From: Comamonas sp. B21-038
GTDB lineage: Bacteria > Pseudomonadota > Gammaproteobacteria > Burkholderiales > Burkholderiaceae_C
Direction of reading: 5' to 3'
DNA length: 64,000 bases
NCBI RefSeq assembly: GCF_022387135.1
Contig: NZ_CP092462.1
Location: 3,348,001 to 3,412,000, forward strand
The translations under genes and the position numbers were made by a program. A model generated the notes under the pieces. That model made no database searches and had not been told where the DNA came from. It saw only the letters and a list, made by a program, of their open reading frames with translations. Positions 41,692 to 52,450 of this stretch are shown here, piece after piece (position 1 is the stretch's first letter; each line of letters opens with the position of its first letter).

Positions 41692-42296
41692 GCGCGGCCA
41701 GCAGCGGCAGACAGCGCCCAGGGCTGCACGCCCAGCAGCGCCAGCGCCGTGTTGTAGCGCTCGGCCACCGGTGTATCAAAAATCACGCCCGCATCGGCAT
41801 GCACGGTCAGCCAGGCGTTTTCGGTGATCTCCGACTCGAGCTGGCCCTCGCCCCAGGTCGAATAGCCCAGCGACACCAGCACCCGGTGCGGGCCGGCGCC
41901 AGTGGACAGCGCTTCGAGTACATCGCGCGAAGTGGTCATCTCCAGGCCGCCCGGAATGGTCAAGGTGGCCGAGTACGCGGACTCGTCGGCGGCGCCCGAT
42001 TCGATGACGATCCGGTCGTGCAGCACAAAGCCGCGCTCGGTATGCACCGGGCCGCCCTGGAACACGGGTTCGAGCTCCAGGTCCTCGCGGCGCAGTGGCA
42101 GATCGACCTTGTCAAACAGCTTGCCCATCGTGATGTCCGAGGGCTTGTTGATGATGATGCCCAGCGCGCCTTTTTCGCTGTGCTCGCACACATAGACCAC
42201 GCTGCGGCCGAACATCTCGTCTTGCATGCCCGGCATCGCAATCAGAAAATGGTGTGTCAGGTTCATGGTCCCGGAAGTGTCGATCTCAGCGCTCAT
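41688..42296 (-). CDS. YqgE/AlgH family protein
   Basis: 202 residues. MNLTHHFLIAMPGMQDEMFG and GALGIIINKPSDITMGKLFD are the family hallmarks, followed by VFQGGPVHTERGFVLHD. The biochemical role of the family is unknown; AlgH was named for an alginate effect. An in-frame ATG at 42266 (start of the conserved block, preceded by GGGACC) is an alternative to 42296. First gene of the yqgE-ruvX-acyltransferase run. Confidence 0.95.
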   Translation of the reverse strand: MSAEIDTSGTMNLTHHFLIAMPGMQDEMFGRSVVYVCEHSEKGALGIIINKPSDITMGKLFDKVDLPLRREDLELEPVFQGGPVHTERGFVLHDRIVIESGAADESAYSATLTIPGGLEMTTSRDVLEALSTGAGPHRVLVSLGYSTWGEGQLESEITENAWLTVHADAGVIFDTPVAERYNTALALLGVQPWALSAAAGRA

Positions 42297-42368
42297 GGGG
42301 AACTATTGTACGGGCAGCCCGGCGCCCTTTTGGGTGCACCGCACGCTGCAAGGGCTGCCGGGCGCGCA

Positions 42369-42397
42369 TAAAAAAGGGCTGCCCGCAGGCAGCCCTT
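42369..42397 (-). terminator. Terminator of the Pil-Chp operon
   Basis: On the minus strand GGGCTGCC / GGCAGCCC with a CGCA-type loop is followed by six T residues, just after the chpA stop codon. Confidence 0.92.
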
Positions 42398-42419
42398 GGG
42401 ACTGGAGCCATCGGCCCGA

Positions 42420-45400
42420 TCAGTGCAGCGGGGCGGCGTCGGCCGCCTTGATCTCATTGTCCAGCACACACTGGCGGACCAGCGACAGCAGCACTTCGTC
42501 GGCATAGGGCTTGCCCAGGTAATGGTCCACGCCCAGGCTGGCCGCGTGCTCGCGGTGCTTGTCGGCAATGCGCGAGGTGATCATCACCACCGGCAGGTCC
42601 TTCATCGCCGCATCGGCACGGATTTCGCGCACCAGCTCGAAGCCGTCCATGCGCGGCATCTCGATGTCCGACAGCACCATGACCGGGCGCTCCTCGCGCA
42701 GACGGTCCAGCGCCTGCAGGCCATCGGCGGCCAGCGCTACGCGGTAGCCTTCGCGCTGCAGCAAACGCTGGGTCACGCGGCGCACGGTGATGGAGTCGTC
42801 AACCACCAGCACCAACGGCGTCTGCACCACCTGCTCGGCCAACTCACGCACCGGTGCCTTGGCCACTTCAGGGCGCACCGCCGCTTCGGCAATGCGGTCG
42901 GCAATCTGCTGGCCATACACGGTGTACAAGGCCACCGGGTTGTAGATCAGCACAATCGCACCGGATGCCAGCACCGACATGCCGGCCAGACCTGGCAGGC
43001 GCGCCAGTTGCGGGCCCAGGTTCTTGACCACGACTTCCTGGTTGCCCAGCACTTCATCGACGTGCACGGCCAGGCGCTTGGTGGCCGAGCGCAGGATCAC
43101 GACCGCGCTGGTCTTCTCCGGCTCTTCCTGGCTGCGCAGGTGGCCCTGCAGCAGCGCACCGGCAAAGTAATACGGCAGCTCCTGCTCGTTGTCGGTGTAG
43201 ACACCGTTGGCATGGGCCTGCTCGATCAGCGCCTTGGGCACGCGCCGCACGTATTCCACCAGGTTGGCGGGAACGCCGAACTTGAGATCGCCGGCGCGCA
43301 TCATCACCACCTGGGTCACCGCCGTGGTCAGCGGCATCACCATCTGGAAGCGGGTGCCCTTGCCGGTCTCCGACGTGGTCACGATGTGGCCACCCAGCGA
43401 CTGGATCTCGGTACGCACCACGTCCATGCCGATACCGCGCCCCGACAGCTCGGAGACCTCCGTGGCTGTGGAGAAGCCGGGGGCAAAGATCAGCTGCGCC
43501 GCCTTGTCCACATCGAGCGGCTCGTCGGCTGTGATCAGACCCGACTGCATGGCCTTGCGGCGAATGGCCTCAAGCTGCAGGCCCGCACCGTCGTCGTGGA
43601 TGGACACGGCGATATCGTTGCCTTCCTGGCGCACATCGATGGCGATCGTGCCCACCGGCTGCTTGCCTTGCGCCTTGCGCTCCTCCGGCGTTTCGATACC
43701 GTGCGCAACGCTGTTGCGCAGCAAGTGCTCGAAGGCCGGGGTGACCCGGTCCAGCACACCCCGGTCGATCTCGATCGAGGCACCGGTGATGTCCAGCTTG
43801 ACCTGTTTGCCCAGCTCCTTGGAGATCTGGCGCACGATGGCGTAAAGACGCTCGGAGATGGAGTCGAACTCCACCATGCGCGTGCGCAGCAGGTCCCGCT
43901 GCAGCTCGCGCGCCTGGCGGCCCTGGGCAATCAGATCGTCTTCGGCGCCTTCGGCGGTGCGCTGCAGATTGCGCTGCACCGTGCCCACGTCGTTGACCGA
44001 CTCGGCCATCATGCGGGTGAGTTCCTGCACGCGGGTGAAGCGGTCGAACTCCAGCGGATCGAAGCCCGAATCCGAATCCTTGGCCAGCGCCATGCGCGAC
44101 TGCATCTGCGACTCGGCCTGCATCTCCACATCGCGCAGCAAGGTGCGCAAGCGCTCCAGGTTGCTCGACATGTCCTTGATCGACGAGCGGATGTTGCTCA
44201 GGCGCATGTCCAGACGCGAGCGGGCAATCAGCACCTCTCCTGCCTCATTGACCAGGCGGTCGAGCAACTGCGAGCGCACACGCACCGATTGACCAGCAGC
44301 GGCACGCACCGGCGCCATGCGCAGCATCAGCGGCTTGTGCTGTACGCCAGCGCTGGCGTCAGCGGCATCGGCTGCTTGCAGCGCCTGCTCTGCACTGGCG
44401 CTTTCCTGTGCAGCGGGCGTGCTGGCCGCCACTTCGGCCACCACTTCGCCCATCTCGGTGGCCGCAGGGGCCTGCTGGGGCAAGGCACCCTCTGCCAGCA
44501 CCTGGTTGCCCCGCTCCTGCAGACCGACAAATTCCTGCTGCAGGCCGTCGTAACGCGCCAGCAGAATCTCGATGTCCTGGCCGGTCAGGTTTTCGGTGCC
44601 GATGTCCTCGACCTCGGACTCCATGCGGTGGGACATTTCGCCCAGGCGCATCGCGCCTGCCAGCCGCGCACTGCCCTTGAGCGTGTGCAGATGGCGCAGC
44701 ACTTCGCCGCGCGGCGGCAGGTACTGCGGGTCGGAAGACCACTCGCGCAGCGCCCCACCCAGCTTGGGCAGCAGCTCCTGCGCTTCTTCTTCGAAAATCA
44801 GGAACAGGTCAGGGTCAATGACGTCGACGACTTCGATCGCATCGTCATTGCGCAACTCCAGCAGATCGGGCAACGCAGCGGCCGGCACGGCGGCTGCAGC
44901 TGCAAAGGCGCGGGCCGGCTCGGCTGCGCGGGCCGGATGCTCGCGCAACTCGCCCAGGCCAGAGGGCTCGAGGTCGAACTCGGCCATGCCATAAGGCGGA
45001 TGCAATTGCGAGTTGATTTCCTGGTTCGCAATGTCTTCGAGGTCCTGCACCACGATCTCGCTGGCCGGTTTGACAAAACCGGCTGCCAGCTGGTGCAGCA
45101 GCTTGCGGATCTCCGAGCCCGCTGCCTGGCAGGTATTGAGCCAGGACACCTCCGGGTTGGAGAAGTTGTGGATGTGCGAGAGCGCATGCTCCAGCGACCG
45201 GGCCAGCTCGGACAACGAGCTGAAACCGACCGTGGACGAGCTGCCTGCCAATGAATGGGCGTAGGCGATCGCATCTTCGGGGAAATTGCGGTTGGGCGCC
45301 TGGGCCCAGGCGTACAGCACCTTCTCCAGGTTGTGCGACCAGTTCTCGGCTTCAGCGAGGTAGACATTGAACAGCGCCGGGCTTACGCCCAGCACATTGG

Positions 45401-48400
45401 CCACCTCGGCCGGCTCCTGAGCATCGGCCGGCGGCTCGGTGTCAGACGGCGCTGGCACGGGAGCCAGCGCCTCTGCTTGCACGTCGGCGGGTGCTTCCGG
45501 ATGGGCCTGCGTTTCCGCGTGGACGGGTAGCTCGGCCGCTGCCTCAGCCTCTGCGGGAGCGGCGGGCCGCAGCGCGGGTTCGGGCGCCTGCGGCTCGGCA
45601 GCCGACACGAACGCCTCGTTCAGGTCCGCTGCCGGGATGTCTGGATGCGGCTGCAGTAGTTCAGTCGGCTCCGTCACTTCCAACGCCTGCGGAACCGCCT
45701 CGGGGAACGCCAGATCATCGGGCACCACGAGCAGGGTCTGGGGCTCGGCCACCGGCTCCTCGGGCAGCGCTTCGAGCGCGGGCAGCATGGTGTCCGCGAA
45801 CTCGATGGCATCGAATCCAGTCGGGGTGGCCGGCTCCAGCGAGGCGGGCACGTCGGTCAGATCCAGCGACGGCAGCTCCAGCGGCAAGCGGGTTGGCGCC
45901 GGTTCCAGCTTGGCAGCCTCGAGGTCGGCCACAAATTCCAAACCCGCGTCCATCGATACAAAGTCCAGCGCGCTGTCGTGCGGCTGCAGCGTCTCGGGAT
46001 CCTGCACAGTGGGTGCCTTGGCCTCGGCACTGGCCATCGCCTGGGCAAACTCCGAGAAATCGACCTCCTCGGCGCTTTCCGGCGCCATCGCCAGCGGCAC
46101 CAGGCCCGAAGGCGTGGTCAAGGCTGGCTCGGGCTCCAGCGCAGCGGGCGGATCCAGCTCCAGGTCGAGGCCGTCGAGCGGCCAGGCCAGCGCTGGCGCC
46201 GGCTCGGCCGGCGCATCCGGTGCGGCAGCAGGCGCTGGCGGAGGCAGCTCCAACGCGGCCCCTTCTTCTGCAGCGTCGGCTGCGGCAGAGGCATCGGCCT
46301 CCAGCGCCGAAGACTCGGTACCGTGCGGCCACTGCTCCGTCTGCGGCACCTGGCCAGGCGCGGCAGGCACCACCAAGGGCAGGTGCACGCCATCCAGACG
46401 CATGGCATCGGCGGAGATGCGGAAGATCTCCGGGTTCCAGGTGGACTGGCGCTGCGCGCCAATGTCCTCGGCCCAGCGGCCAAAACCGGTCAGTGCCTCG
46501 GCGCTCAGCGCCAGCAGCGGCGCATCGGCCGGTTTGTGTTCGGCCAGCCAGCTGTTGAGTACCTGTTCCATCGACCAGGCCGCATCGCCATACTGCACCA
46601 GCCCAACCATGCGGGAGCTGCCCTTGAGCGTGTGGAAGGCGCGGCGCAAGGTCGTCAGCGCCTCGGCATCGGCCGCATCGCGGCGCAGGGATTGCAGTGC
46701 CTGGCCGCCGGTCTGCACGACCGACTGGGCCTCTTCCAAGAAGATGTCCAGCAGTTCCTGGTCCAGTGCCTCCTCGGAAACCTGCGGCTGTGCCGGGGTT
46801 GCCGCCACAGGGGATGGTTCTGGTGCTGGTGCTGGTGCCGATACCGGTGCCGGGGCAGGCGCAAAAAACTGCAGATCCGGGGCGAGCACCGCAGGCGCCT
46901 TGGGCGCCGGGGCCGGGCTGGCCTCGAACAGGGGCGCCGGAATGGTCGGCGCGAAGTAGACGGAATCGTCTTCCGGTTCCTCGGGCGCATCGGGCGCTGC
47001 GGCCGGCGCGGGTGCCACCGGGGCAGGCGCGACATCGCCGGCCCTTTGGGTGCCCATCACAATGCGCAGCTCGCCACTGGTCGCATCAAACACAAACAGC
47101 TTGCGCGCCAGGGTGCGCTGGTAGCCCAGCATGTCGAGCAGAAAGCCCAGCGCGCCGAGGCTGTTGCCCAGCTTCTCAAAAACCACGGGCTTGTCGTCGT
47201 CGGCCACCTGGCCGGCGGCCAGCTGATCCACCACCAAACGCAGGTGCTGCGTGGCAGCGACAGCCTGGTCCAGGCCCAGCACCGACAGCACGCCGCGCAT
47301 CTGCGACAGCGATCCGGTGACGGTGCCCAGCATCGAGACATCCTCGGGGTTGCGGAAATACTGGTCGAGGTGCTTTTCTGCCTCTGCCAGCGTGGAGTGG
47401 AGCTCATCGACCACGCTGCCCATGGTCTGGTGGTCGCTGACGCGGCGGTACAGCTCTTCGACCCAGGTCTCCAGAGGCTCGGGCGGCTGGTCGGCCAGCA
47501 CATGGTCGAGGCGCTGCGCCAGGCGGTCAGCACGCTCGCGCATCAGCGCAGGCTTGACATCCAGCGACTCCAGGTTGGCCTGTAGGTACAGCACGGCAGT
47601 GGCGACTTCCATCGCCATCGGGGTCGAAGGCGGCGTGCCGGTGCTCACCAGGCGTTCGGTCACCCGGCCCAGCGCTGCGCCCAGCTCGTCGGCACCAATA
47701 TGCAGCTTGTGCAGCGATTCGCGGATCAGGTGGAACTGGTCGGCGACCGGCTTGATCTTGTAGCGGTCACCATCGGCCAGCGACGACCACAGCTCGGCAG
47801 CTGACTCCAGGCGCTTGCGCGCCTGCGCGAGCACAGCCGGGTCATACAGGCCAAAGCGCTCCTGGCCGTAGTTCACGCCTTGCAGCGCCTCGGTCTGCAG
47901 GCTGACGCGCACCGCTTGCAGCACCGCCGCCTTGGCCTCATCCGGGCCCTGGGCAACAGCACAGAAAAAATTCAGCTCATGCTGCAGGCTCTGGTCCACA
48001 TCGCTGCCACCCTTGGCATGCGCTGCGAACTGCATGATCACCCGCGACGCCGAGCGCTTCACATAGAGGTCGGGGTCGAGCAACTTGTACGCCAGCGCGT
48101 CGAAGAAGCCTGCGGCCACCTTCCAGAACAGTTTCAAAGGGGCTTGCGTCTGGCCCTGGGCCAGGCCCAGGCAGACGGCGGTCAAATCCTGCGCTGCACG
48201 CGCGTCGGCAGATTTGATGATCTGCAGCATGTCCGCATCGAGGCGCTCACGGGCGCCGCGGTCCAGTGGCAGTGCGGCCACTGGCGGCGTCTTCGGTTCC
48301 TGTTGCGCCTGGTCGCCCTGCCAGAGATCGGCCGGGTGGACACGCTCCACACCGGTGAAGGCCTGCATTTCCTTGTACTGCGGAAACAGCGCTACGAAGG

Positions 48401-48806
48401 AGACGTTGCGCCCCTTGAGCACATGGCTCAGGTACTCCAGCAGCGCAAACGACGTGCGCTCCATCAGCGCGACCGATTTCTCGGTGCACAGGTGGGGCTT
48501 GGCCGCAAAGCGCTGCGCCGCCACTTCCATCAGGCCCACCAGCTCGGCCGCCTGGCCCACACCCACCATCTGCAACGCACCCTTGACCTGGTGCAGGTAC
48601 TGCTTGGCCACGCGGATACCGGTGGTGTCGATCGCCTCCAGGTCCGATACCTTGGCCGCTTCCACATCCCGGCTGTAACGAAGCAATGCCTTGACCGTGG
48701 ATTCCAGTGACCGGCGAACCTCGTCATTGATCCACGCCAATGGCCCGAGATCCCTCTCTTCTGTTGGCTGTGCGTTTTCCGCTTTATTTTCGATAGCTAT
48801 AGACAT
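42420..48806 (-). CDS. chpA: ChpA/PilL-type hybrid CheA histidine kinase of the Pil-Chp system
   Basis: 2128 residues. Hpt-type domains with their His: H72 (YLHQVKGAL, degenerate), H725 (FHTLKGSS), H1184 (AHSLAGSSS, degenerate) and H1374 (LHTLKGSA). These are joined by long Pro/Ala/Glu-rich acidic linkers (especially about 590-680 and 830-1120). Then come dimerisation (about 1500-1600), ATPase (about 1680-1830: HLLRNSVAHGIE, DDGAGL, GRGIGMDVV), CheW-like (about 1850-1980) and receiver (D2047 in VLSDIEMPRMDG) domains. It phosphorylates PilG and PilH to control type IV pilus extension, twitching and surface sensing. Last of five co-directional genes. No cheR (pilK) or cheB (chpB) homologue accompanies it. 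Confidence 0.95.
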   Translation of the reverse strand: MSIAIENKAENAQPTEERDLGPLAWINDEVRRSLESTVKALLRYSRDVEAAKVSDLEAIDTTGIRVAKQYLHQVKGALQMVGVGQAAELVGLMEVAAQRFAAKPHLCTEKSVALMERTSFALLEYLSHVLKGRNVSFVALFPQYKEMQAFTGVERVHPADLWQGDQAQQEPKTPPVAALPLDRGARERLDADMLQIIKSADARAAQDLTAVCLGLAQGQTQAPLKLFWKVAAGFFDALAYKLLDPDLYVKRSASRVIMQFAAHAKGGSDVDQSLQHELNFFCAVAQGPDEAKAAVLQAVRVSLQTEALQGVNYGQERFGLYDPAVLAQARKRLESAAELWSSLADGDRYKIKPVADQFHLIRESLHKLHIGADELGAALGRVTERLVSTGTPPSTPMAMEVATAVLYLQANLESLDVKPALMRERADRLAQRLDHVLADQPPEPLETWVEELYRRVSDHQTMGSVVDELHSTLAEAEKHLDQYFRNPEDVSMLGTVTGSLSQMRGVLSVLGLDQAVAATQHLRLVVDQLAAGQVADDDKPVVFEKLGNSLGALGFLLDMLGYQRTLARKLFVFDATSGELRIVMGTQRAGDVAPAPVAPAPAAAPDAPEEPEDDSVYFAPTIPAPLFEASPAPAPKAPAVLAPDLQFFAPAPAPVSAPAPAPEPSPVAATPAQPQVSEEALDQELLDIFLEEAQSVVQTGGQALQSLRRDAADAEALTTLRRAFHTLKGSSRMVGLVQYGDAAWSMEQVLNSWLAEHKPADAPLLALSAEALTGFGRWAEDIGAQRQSTWNPEIFRISADAMRLDGVHLPLVVPAAPGQVPQTEQWPHGTESSALEADASAAADAAEEGAALELPPPAPAAAPDAPAEPAPALAWPLDGLDLELDPPAALEPEPALTTPSGLVPLAMAPESAEEVDFSEFAQAMASAEAKAPTVQDPETLQPHDSALDFVSMDAGLEFVADLEAAKLEPAPTRLPLELPSLDLTDVPASLEPATPTGFDAIEFADTMLPALEALPEEPVAEPQTLLVVPDDLAFPEAVPQALEVTEPTELLQPHPDIPAADLNEAFVSAAEPQAPEPALRPAAPAEAEAAAELPVHAETQAHPEAPADVQAEALAPVPAPSDTEPPADAQEPAEVANVLGVSPALFNVYLAEAENWSHNLEKVLYAWAQAPNRNFPEDAIAYAHSLAGSSSTVGFSSLSELARSLEHALSHIHNFSNPEVSWLNTCQAAGSEIRKLLHQLAAGFVKPASEIVVQDLEDIANQEINSQLHPPYGMAEFDLEPSGLGELREHPARAAEPARAFAAAAAVPAAALPDLLELRNDDAIEVVDVIDPDLFLIFEEEAQELLPKLGGALREWSSDPQYLPPRGEVLRHLHTLKGSARLAGAMRLGEMSHRMESEVEDIGTENLTGQDIEILLARYDGLQQEFVGLQERGNQVLAEGALPQQAPAATEMGEVVAEVAASTPAAQESASAEQALQAADAADASAGVQHKPLMLRMAPVRAAAGQSVRVRSQLLDRLVNEAGEVLIARSRLDMRLSNIRSSIKDMSSNLERLRTLLRDVEMQAESQMQSRMALAKDSDSGFDPLEFDRFTRVQELTRMMAESVNDVGTVQRNLQRTAEGAEDDLIAQGRQARELQRDLLRTRMVEFDSISERLYAIVRQISKELGKQVKLDITGASIEIDRGVLDRVTPAFEHLLRNSVAHGIETPEERKAQGKQPVGTIAIDVRQEGNDIAVSIHDDGAGLQLEAIRRKAMQSGLITADEPLDVDKAAQLIFAPGFSTATEVSELSGRGIGMDVVRTEIQSLGGHIVTTSETGKGTRFQMVMPLTTAVTQVVMMRAGDLKFGVPANLVEYVRRVPKALIEQAHANGVYTDNEQELPYYFAGALLQGHLRSQEEPEKTSAVVILRSATKRLAVHVDEVLGNQEVVVKNLGPQLARLPGLAGMSVLASGAIVLIYNPVALYTVYGQQIADRIAEAAVRPEVAKAPVRELAEQVVQTPLVLVVDDSITVRRVTQRLLQREGYRVALAADGLQALDRLREERPVMVLSDIEMPRMDGFELVREIRADAAMKDLPVVMITSRIADKHREHAASLGVDHYLGKPYADEVLLSLVRQCVLDNEIKAADAAPLH

Positions 48807-48851
48807 GCAACAGTCCCCGATTGCGGGTCAAAATGAAACAGCAGACATGGG

Positions 48852-51119
48852 TCAGGCAATCTTGAACCGAGACACCGACTGGCGCAGTTCCTCGGCCATT
48901 TGCGACAGCTCACGCACCTGCTGCGCTGTGGTACGGGTGCCATCACTGGTCTGCTCCGTCACCGCAAAGATATGCTGGATATTCTCTGCCACATCGTTGG
49001 CCTGAACTGCTTCGTCGGACGCAGAACGGGAAATTTGCTGAATCAGATCTGCCAGCTCACGCGAAACGCGGTCAATTTCCGCCAGTGCCGTACCGGCGCT
49101 GTCCGACAGACGGGCCCCTTCCACCACACCCTGGGTCGAGCGCTCCATAGCGGCCACCGCGTCCTGGGTGTCGGTCTGAATCGCCTTCACCAGCACCGAG
49201 ATCTGGCGCGTTGCATCGGCCGAGCGCTCAGCCAGACGCTGCACTTCCTCGGCCACCACCGAGAAGCCGCGGCCGGCTTCACCGGCGGAGGCCGCCTGAA
49301 TGGCCGCATTCAATGCCAGCACGTTGGTCTGTTCGGTAATGTCCGAGATCAGGTCGGTAATTTCACCAATCTCCTGCGAGGACTCACCCAGGCGCTTGAT
49401 GCGCTTGGAGGTGTCCTGGATCTGGTCCCGGATCGAGTTCATACCACCGATCGCGTTTTCCACCGCCTGCAGGCCCGACTCGGCCGCCATCAGCGACTTG
49501 CGCGCCACCGAAGCCGATTCCTGCGCCTGTGACGACACGAGGTTAATACGGGTCGCCATGTCGAGAATCGACTTGCCGGTTTCGCGAATCTCACGCAGTT
49601 GCTCGGTCGACGCAGCCAGCAGCTCGGTCGACGTGGAGTCCACGGTCGACGTGGTCTGTGCCACGCGGGTCGCCGTGTTCTGCACGCTGCCCACCAGCAT
49701 GCGCAGCTCTTCCACCGTGTAGTTCACCGAGTCGGCAATCGCGCCGGTGATGTCTTCCGTCACGGTCGCTTCCTGGGTCAGATCCCCTTCAGCGACGGAC
49801 TGCAACTCGTTCATCAGCCGCAAAATGGCAGCCTGGTTGGCGTCATTGAGACGCTTGGCCTCCTGCTCCTGGCGGGTCGCTTCCTGTTGCAGCGATTCTG
49901 CAGCGCGGCGGCGGTTCAAGCTGTCTGCCAGCTGCAGGCGCACCAGGCCCCACACACCCAGGCCCACCAGCAACGCTGCCAGCACGATGCCCACCAGGTA
50001 CAGCCAGATGCGGTCGGACCAGCTGTTCAGGTCCGCCTGCAGTGCTTCCAGGCCCTTGCGCAGCGGATCGCTGGCCGACTGGATCGAGACTTCGGCCTCA
50101 CGGGCTTCCGAGATGCCCTTGAGGTTGCTCAGCACCGCCGAGCCATCCTTCAACGTGATGTCGTATTGGGACGAGAGTTCCTGCAGCTTGTCGCGCACGG
50201 CGCCATCGCGGGCGGGGCTCAGGCGCAGCTCGGCGCTGCCGTTGAGCAGACCGGCGACGATTTCCTTGAAGGTGTTCAAGTCCTTGCCCAGCAGAAATAC
50301 CGCCTCGGCATTGGCACCCGAGGCGCTCTGGAAGTCGTTGGCCGACTTGCCGATACGCTGGGTCAGCATCGCCAGCTGGCTGGCTGCGGCGATTTCAGCG
50401 GGCGGAGCCGCTTGCTGGAGCTTCAGGCTGACCACCGCCTCGCTCAGCTCGAGCAGGGTCTGCGTGTTCTTGTGAATCGCCTGCAAGTCCTTGTTCATCG
50501 CGACCAGCGAGGCTTTCTGCTTGACCACGGCATCGCTCTTGCTCGCGGTGCGGTCCGAGGCTTCCACCAGCGGCGCCAGCACCTCGGCGTAGGAACTGCC
50601 CAGCGCCTTGATCGCCGGGTCTTCCGAGCCGGAGTTCAGGCCATCGATGTTCTTCTTCAGAATCGACGAGGCTTCTGCCACTTCGGCAAATGCCTGCTCA
50701 TTGCCGTTGACCGCCTGACCCACCGATTTGGCCAGACGCTGCGACTGGGTCAAGGCCTGGCCGGTGGCTGCCAGCTGGCCGCCTGTCGTGCGCGACTGCA
50801 AGATCGCCCACACCGCCAGCGCAAAGAACACCACCAGACCCACGATGACGATGGTCAGCAGGGTCTTTTGGTGTTTGGCAGCCGGTGCCGCACCCAGCAC
50901 CGGCAGCGTCACCAGATCGTCGGAGGCGGTCTCGCCCTCGACCAGCTGGGCCATGTAATCGTCCTGCACCGCAGCGCCGGATACATTGGCCGCCGTCTTG
51001 GCGGGGGACACGCCGTCACCGGTCGAGCCTTCGGAGAGCATCACCTGGTCACCATCTGGGAAGATGCTGACGCCTGGGTCTGCCACGTCTTCTTTGCGTT
51101 TGAATAGTTTGTTGAACAT
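48852..51119 (-). CDS. pilJ: PilJ-like methyl-accepting chemotaxis protein
   Basis: 755 residues from the ATG at 51119. An unusually long cytoplasmic-side N-terminus (about 85 residues, acidic) precedes TM1 (86-107). A periplasmic PilJ sensor region of about 300 residues with a type IV pili methyl-accepting pattern follows, then TM2 (about 405-428), HAMP-like, and the signalling domain with its hairpin tip ([20 protein letters not shown]). PilJ senses surface contact or pilins and feeds ChpA. Between pilI and chpA. Confidence 0.93.
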   Translation of the reverse strand: MFNKLFKRKEDVADPGVSIFPDGDQVMLSEGSTGDGVSPAKTAANVSGAAVQDDYMAQLVEGETASDDLVTLPVLGAAPAAKHQKTLLTIVIVGLVVFFALAVWAILQSRTTGGQLAATGQALTQSQRLAKSVGQAVNGNEQAFAEVAEASSILKKNIDGLNSGSEDPAIKALGSSYAEVLAPLVEASDRTASKSDAVVKQKASLVAMNKDLQAIHKNTQTLLELSEAVVSLKLQQAAPPAEIAAASQLAMLTQRIGKSANDFQSASGANAEAVFLLGKDLNTFKEIVAGLLNGSAELRLSPARDGAVRDKLQELSSQYDITLKDGSAVLSNLKGISEAREAEVSIQSASDPLRKGLEALQADLNSWSDRIWLYLVGIVLAALLVGLGVWGLVRLQLADSLNRRRAAESLQQEATRQEQEAKRLNDANQAAILRLMNELQSVAEGDLTQEATVTEDITGAIADSVNYTVEELRMLVGSVQNTATRVAQTTSTVDSTSTELLAASTEQLREIRETGKSILDMATRINLVSSQAQESASVARKSLMAAESGLQAVENAIGGMNSIRDQIQDTSKRIKRLGESSQEIGEITDLISDITEQTNVLALNAAIQAASAGEAGRGFSVVAEEVQRLAERSADATRQISVLVKAIQTDTQDAVAAMERSTQGVVEGARLSDSAGTALAEIDRVSRELADLIQQISRSASDEAVQANDVAENIQHIFAVTEQTSDGTRTTAQQVRELSQMAEELRQSVSRFKIA

Positions 51120-51157
51120 ACAAATACCGAAAGGGATGAAGCCGCGGAAGCCCCGCA

Positions 51158-51685
51158 CTAAACCGTGATATCGAGAAAATCGGGCGCATTGGCCAGCAGC
51201 TGCAGGTTGAGTTCCTGCCACTGCTCGCCACTGGCGGATGTATAGAGCGCACCAAAAAATTCCGGCGCATCGGCCGGCTTGTCTTTGGAATGCGCGAAGT
51301 CATTGCTGCCGCGCAAGCCTTCCAGCTGCTCGACAAACAGGGCGGCATTGACGCCCATCATGGGGTTGAGCGCGACGACCGAAGCCCCGGCAAACACCTG
51401 TTCGCTGCGTGCGACAGGCAGGCCCAGCATGCGGGCCAGATCCACCACCGTCAACAAAATACCCCGGATGCTGGTCACACCGAGCATCCAGGGTTTGGTG
51501 TAGGGCACAGGCTCCACCCCGCTCCAGCCCAGCACTTCGCCGGACTGGCTCAAAGGCAGCAGAAAGTTCCGGCCACTGATCTTGACTGCCAGCCACGAGG
51601 CACCGACCGCCGTCTGGTTGCGTGCCTGGCTCAGACGATCGGCCAGCCGGGTTTGCAGCTCTCGCAAGTCTTCGCGCTGTGCCAT
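51158..51685 (-). CDS. pilI: PilI, CheW-like adaptor
   Basis: 175 residues. A single CheW domain (about 28-160): [40 protein letters not shown]. It couples PilJ to ChpA in the chemosensory array at the cell pole. Three bases separate it from pilH, 38 from pilJ. Confidence 0.93.
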   Translation of the reverse strand: MAQREDLRELQTRLADRLSQARNQTAVGASWLAVKISGRNFLLPLSQSGEVLGWSGVEPVPYTKPWMLGVTSIRGILLTVVDLARMLGLPVARSEQVFAGASVVALNPMMGVNAALFVEQLEGLRGSNDFAHSKDKPADAPEFFGALYTSASGEQWQELNLQLLANAPDFLDITV

Positions 51686-51688
51686 GCC

Positions 51689-52054
51689 TTATCCCAGTGC
51701 CTCGATCTTGGCCTTGAGTTCGGCCGGATCCACCGGCTTGGTCACATAGCCACGTGCGCCCTGGCGCATGCCCCAGACCCGGTCGGTTTCCTGGTTCTTG
51801 CTGGTGCACATGATGATCGGGATATCCGCATACTCCGGGCTGCGGGTGATCAGGCGGGTCAGCTGAAAGCCGTTCTGCCCTGGCATCACGACGTCCATCA
51901 GGATCAGGTCGGGCCGGTCTTCCGCCAGGCGCAGCATCGCCTCGTCCGAATTTTGCGCAGTGCGCACCACCATACCCTGGCGTACAAGCAGATCGCTCAA
52001 AAACATCAATTCGGTTTTTGAGTCATCAACGATAAGAACTTTTTGAATAGGCAC
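51689..52054 (-). CDS. pilH: PilH single-domain response regulator
   Basis: 121 residues, receiver fold only. Acidic pair in VLIVDDSKTE, phospho-acceptor Asp in LILMDVVMPGQNG, the Thr/Lys switch in IMCTSKNQ and YVTKPVDP. In the Pil-Chp pathway PilH sets phosphate flow and retraction, and PilG sets extension. PilH is assigned by its position immediately after pilG. Confidence 0.93.
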   Translation of the reverse strand: MPIQKVLIVDDSKTELMFLSDLLVRQGMVVRTAQNSDEAMLRLAEDRPDLILMDVVMPGQNGFQLTRLITRSPEYADIPIIMCTSKNQETDRVWGMRQGARGYVTKPVDPAELKAKIEALG

Positions 52055-52063
52055 GACCCCTCC

Positions 52064-52450
52064 TTAACGTTCGGCAACGAAACGTCCGACGGTTTCCAGT
52101 AATTGATCTTTGGTAAATGGCTTGGTGAGGTAGTCTTCACATCCCACCATGCGTCCCCGGGCCTTGTCGAAAACGCCGTCCTTGGACGACAACATGACCA
52201 CGGGTGTAGATGCGAAAGCATCATTGCGCTTGACGATGGCGCAGGTTTGGTAGCCGTCCAGTTTGGGCATCAGGATGTCGCAAAACACCATGTCCGGCTT
52301 GAAATCGTTGATTTTGGAGAGGGCATCGAAGCCGTCTTCAGCGAGCAGCACCTCGTAGCCGCCTTGCTTCAGAAAAATCTCAGCACTTCTGCGAATGGTA
52401 TTGCTATCGTCAACCACCAATACCTTGAAGTTGTCTGCGGAAACTGTCAC
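52064..52450 (-). CDS. pilG: PilG single-domain response regulator
   Basis: 128 residues, receiver fold only: VLVVDDSNTIRRSAEIFLKQ, phosphorylated Asp in VFCDILMPKLDGYQT, switch residues in VVMLSSKDG and YLTKPFTKDQ. First gene of the pilGHIJ-chpA run; its promoter must lie in the 292-base gap shared with the divergent thiD-like gene. Nine bases separate it from pilH. Confidence 0.95.
   Translation of the reverse strand: MTVSADNFKVLVVDDSNTIRRSAEIFLKQGGYEVLLAEDGFDALSKINDFKPDMVFCDILMPKLDGYQTCAIVKRNDAFASTPVVMLSSKDGVFDKARGRMVGCEDYLTKPFTKDQLLETVGRFVAER

Noticed and set aside
42396-45254. 952-codon plus-strand open frame
   Set aside because: It lies antisense to chpA, which has clear kinase motifs; the His/Gln/Leu composition is that of a reverse-frame shadow.
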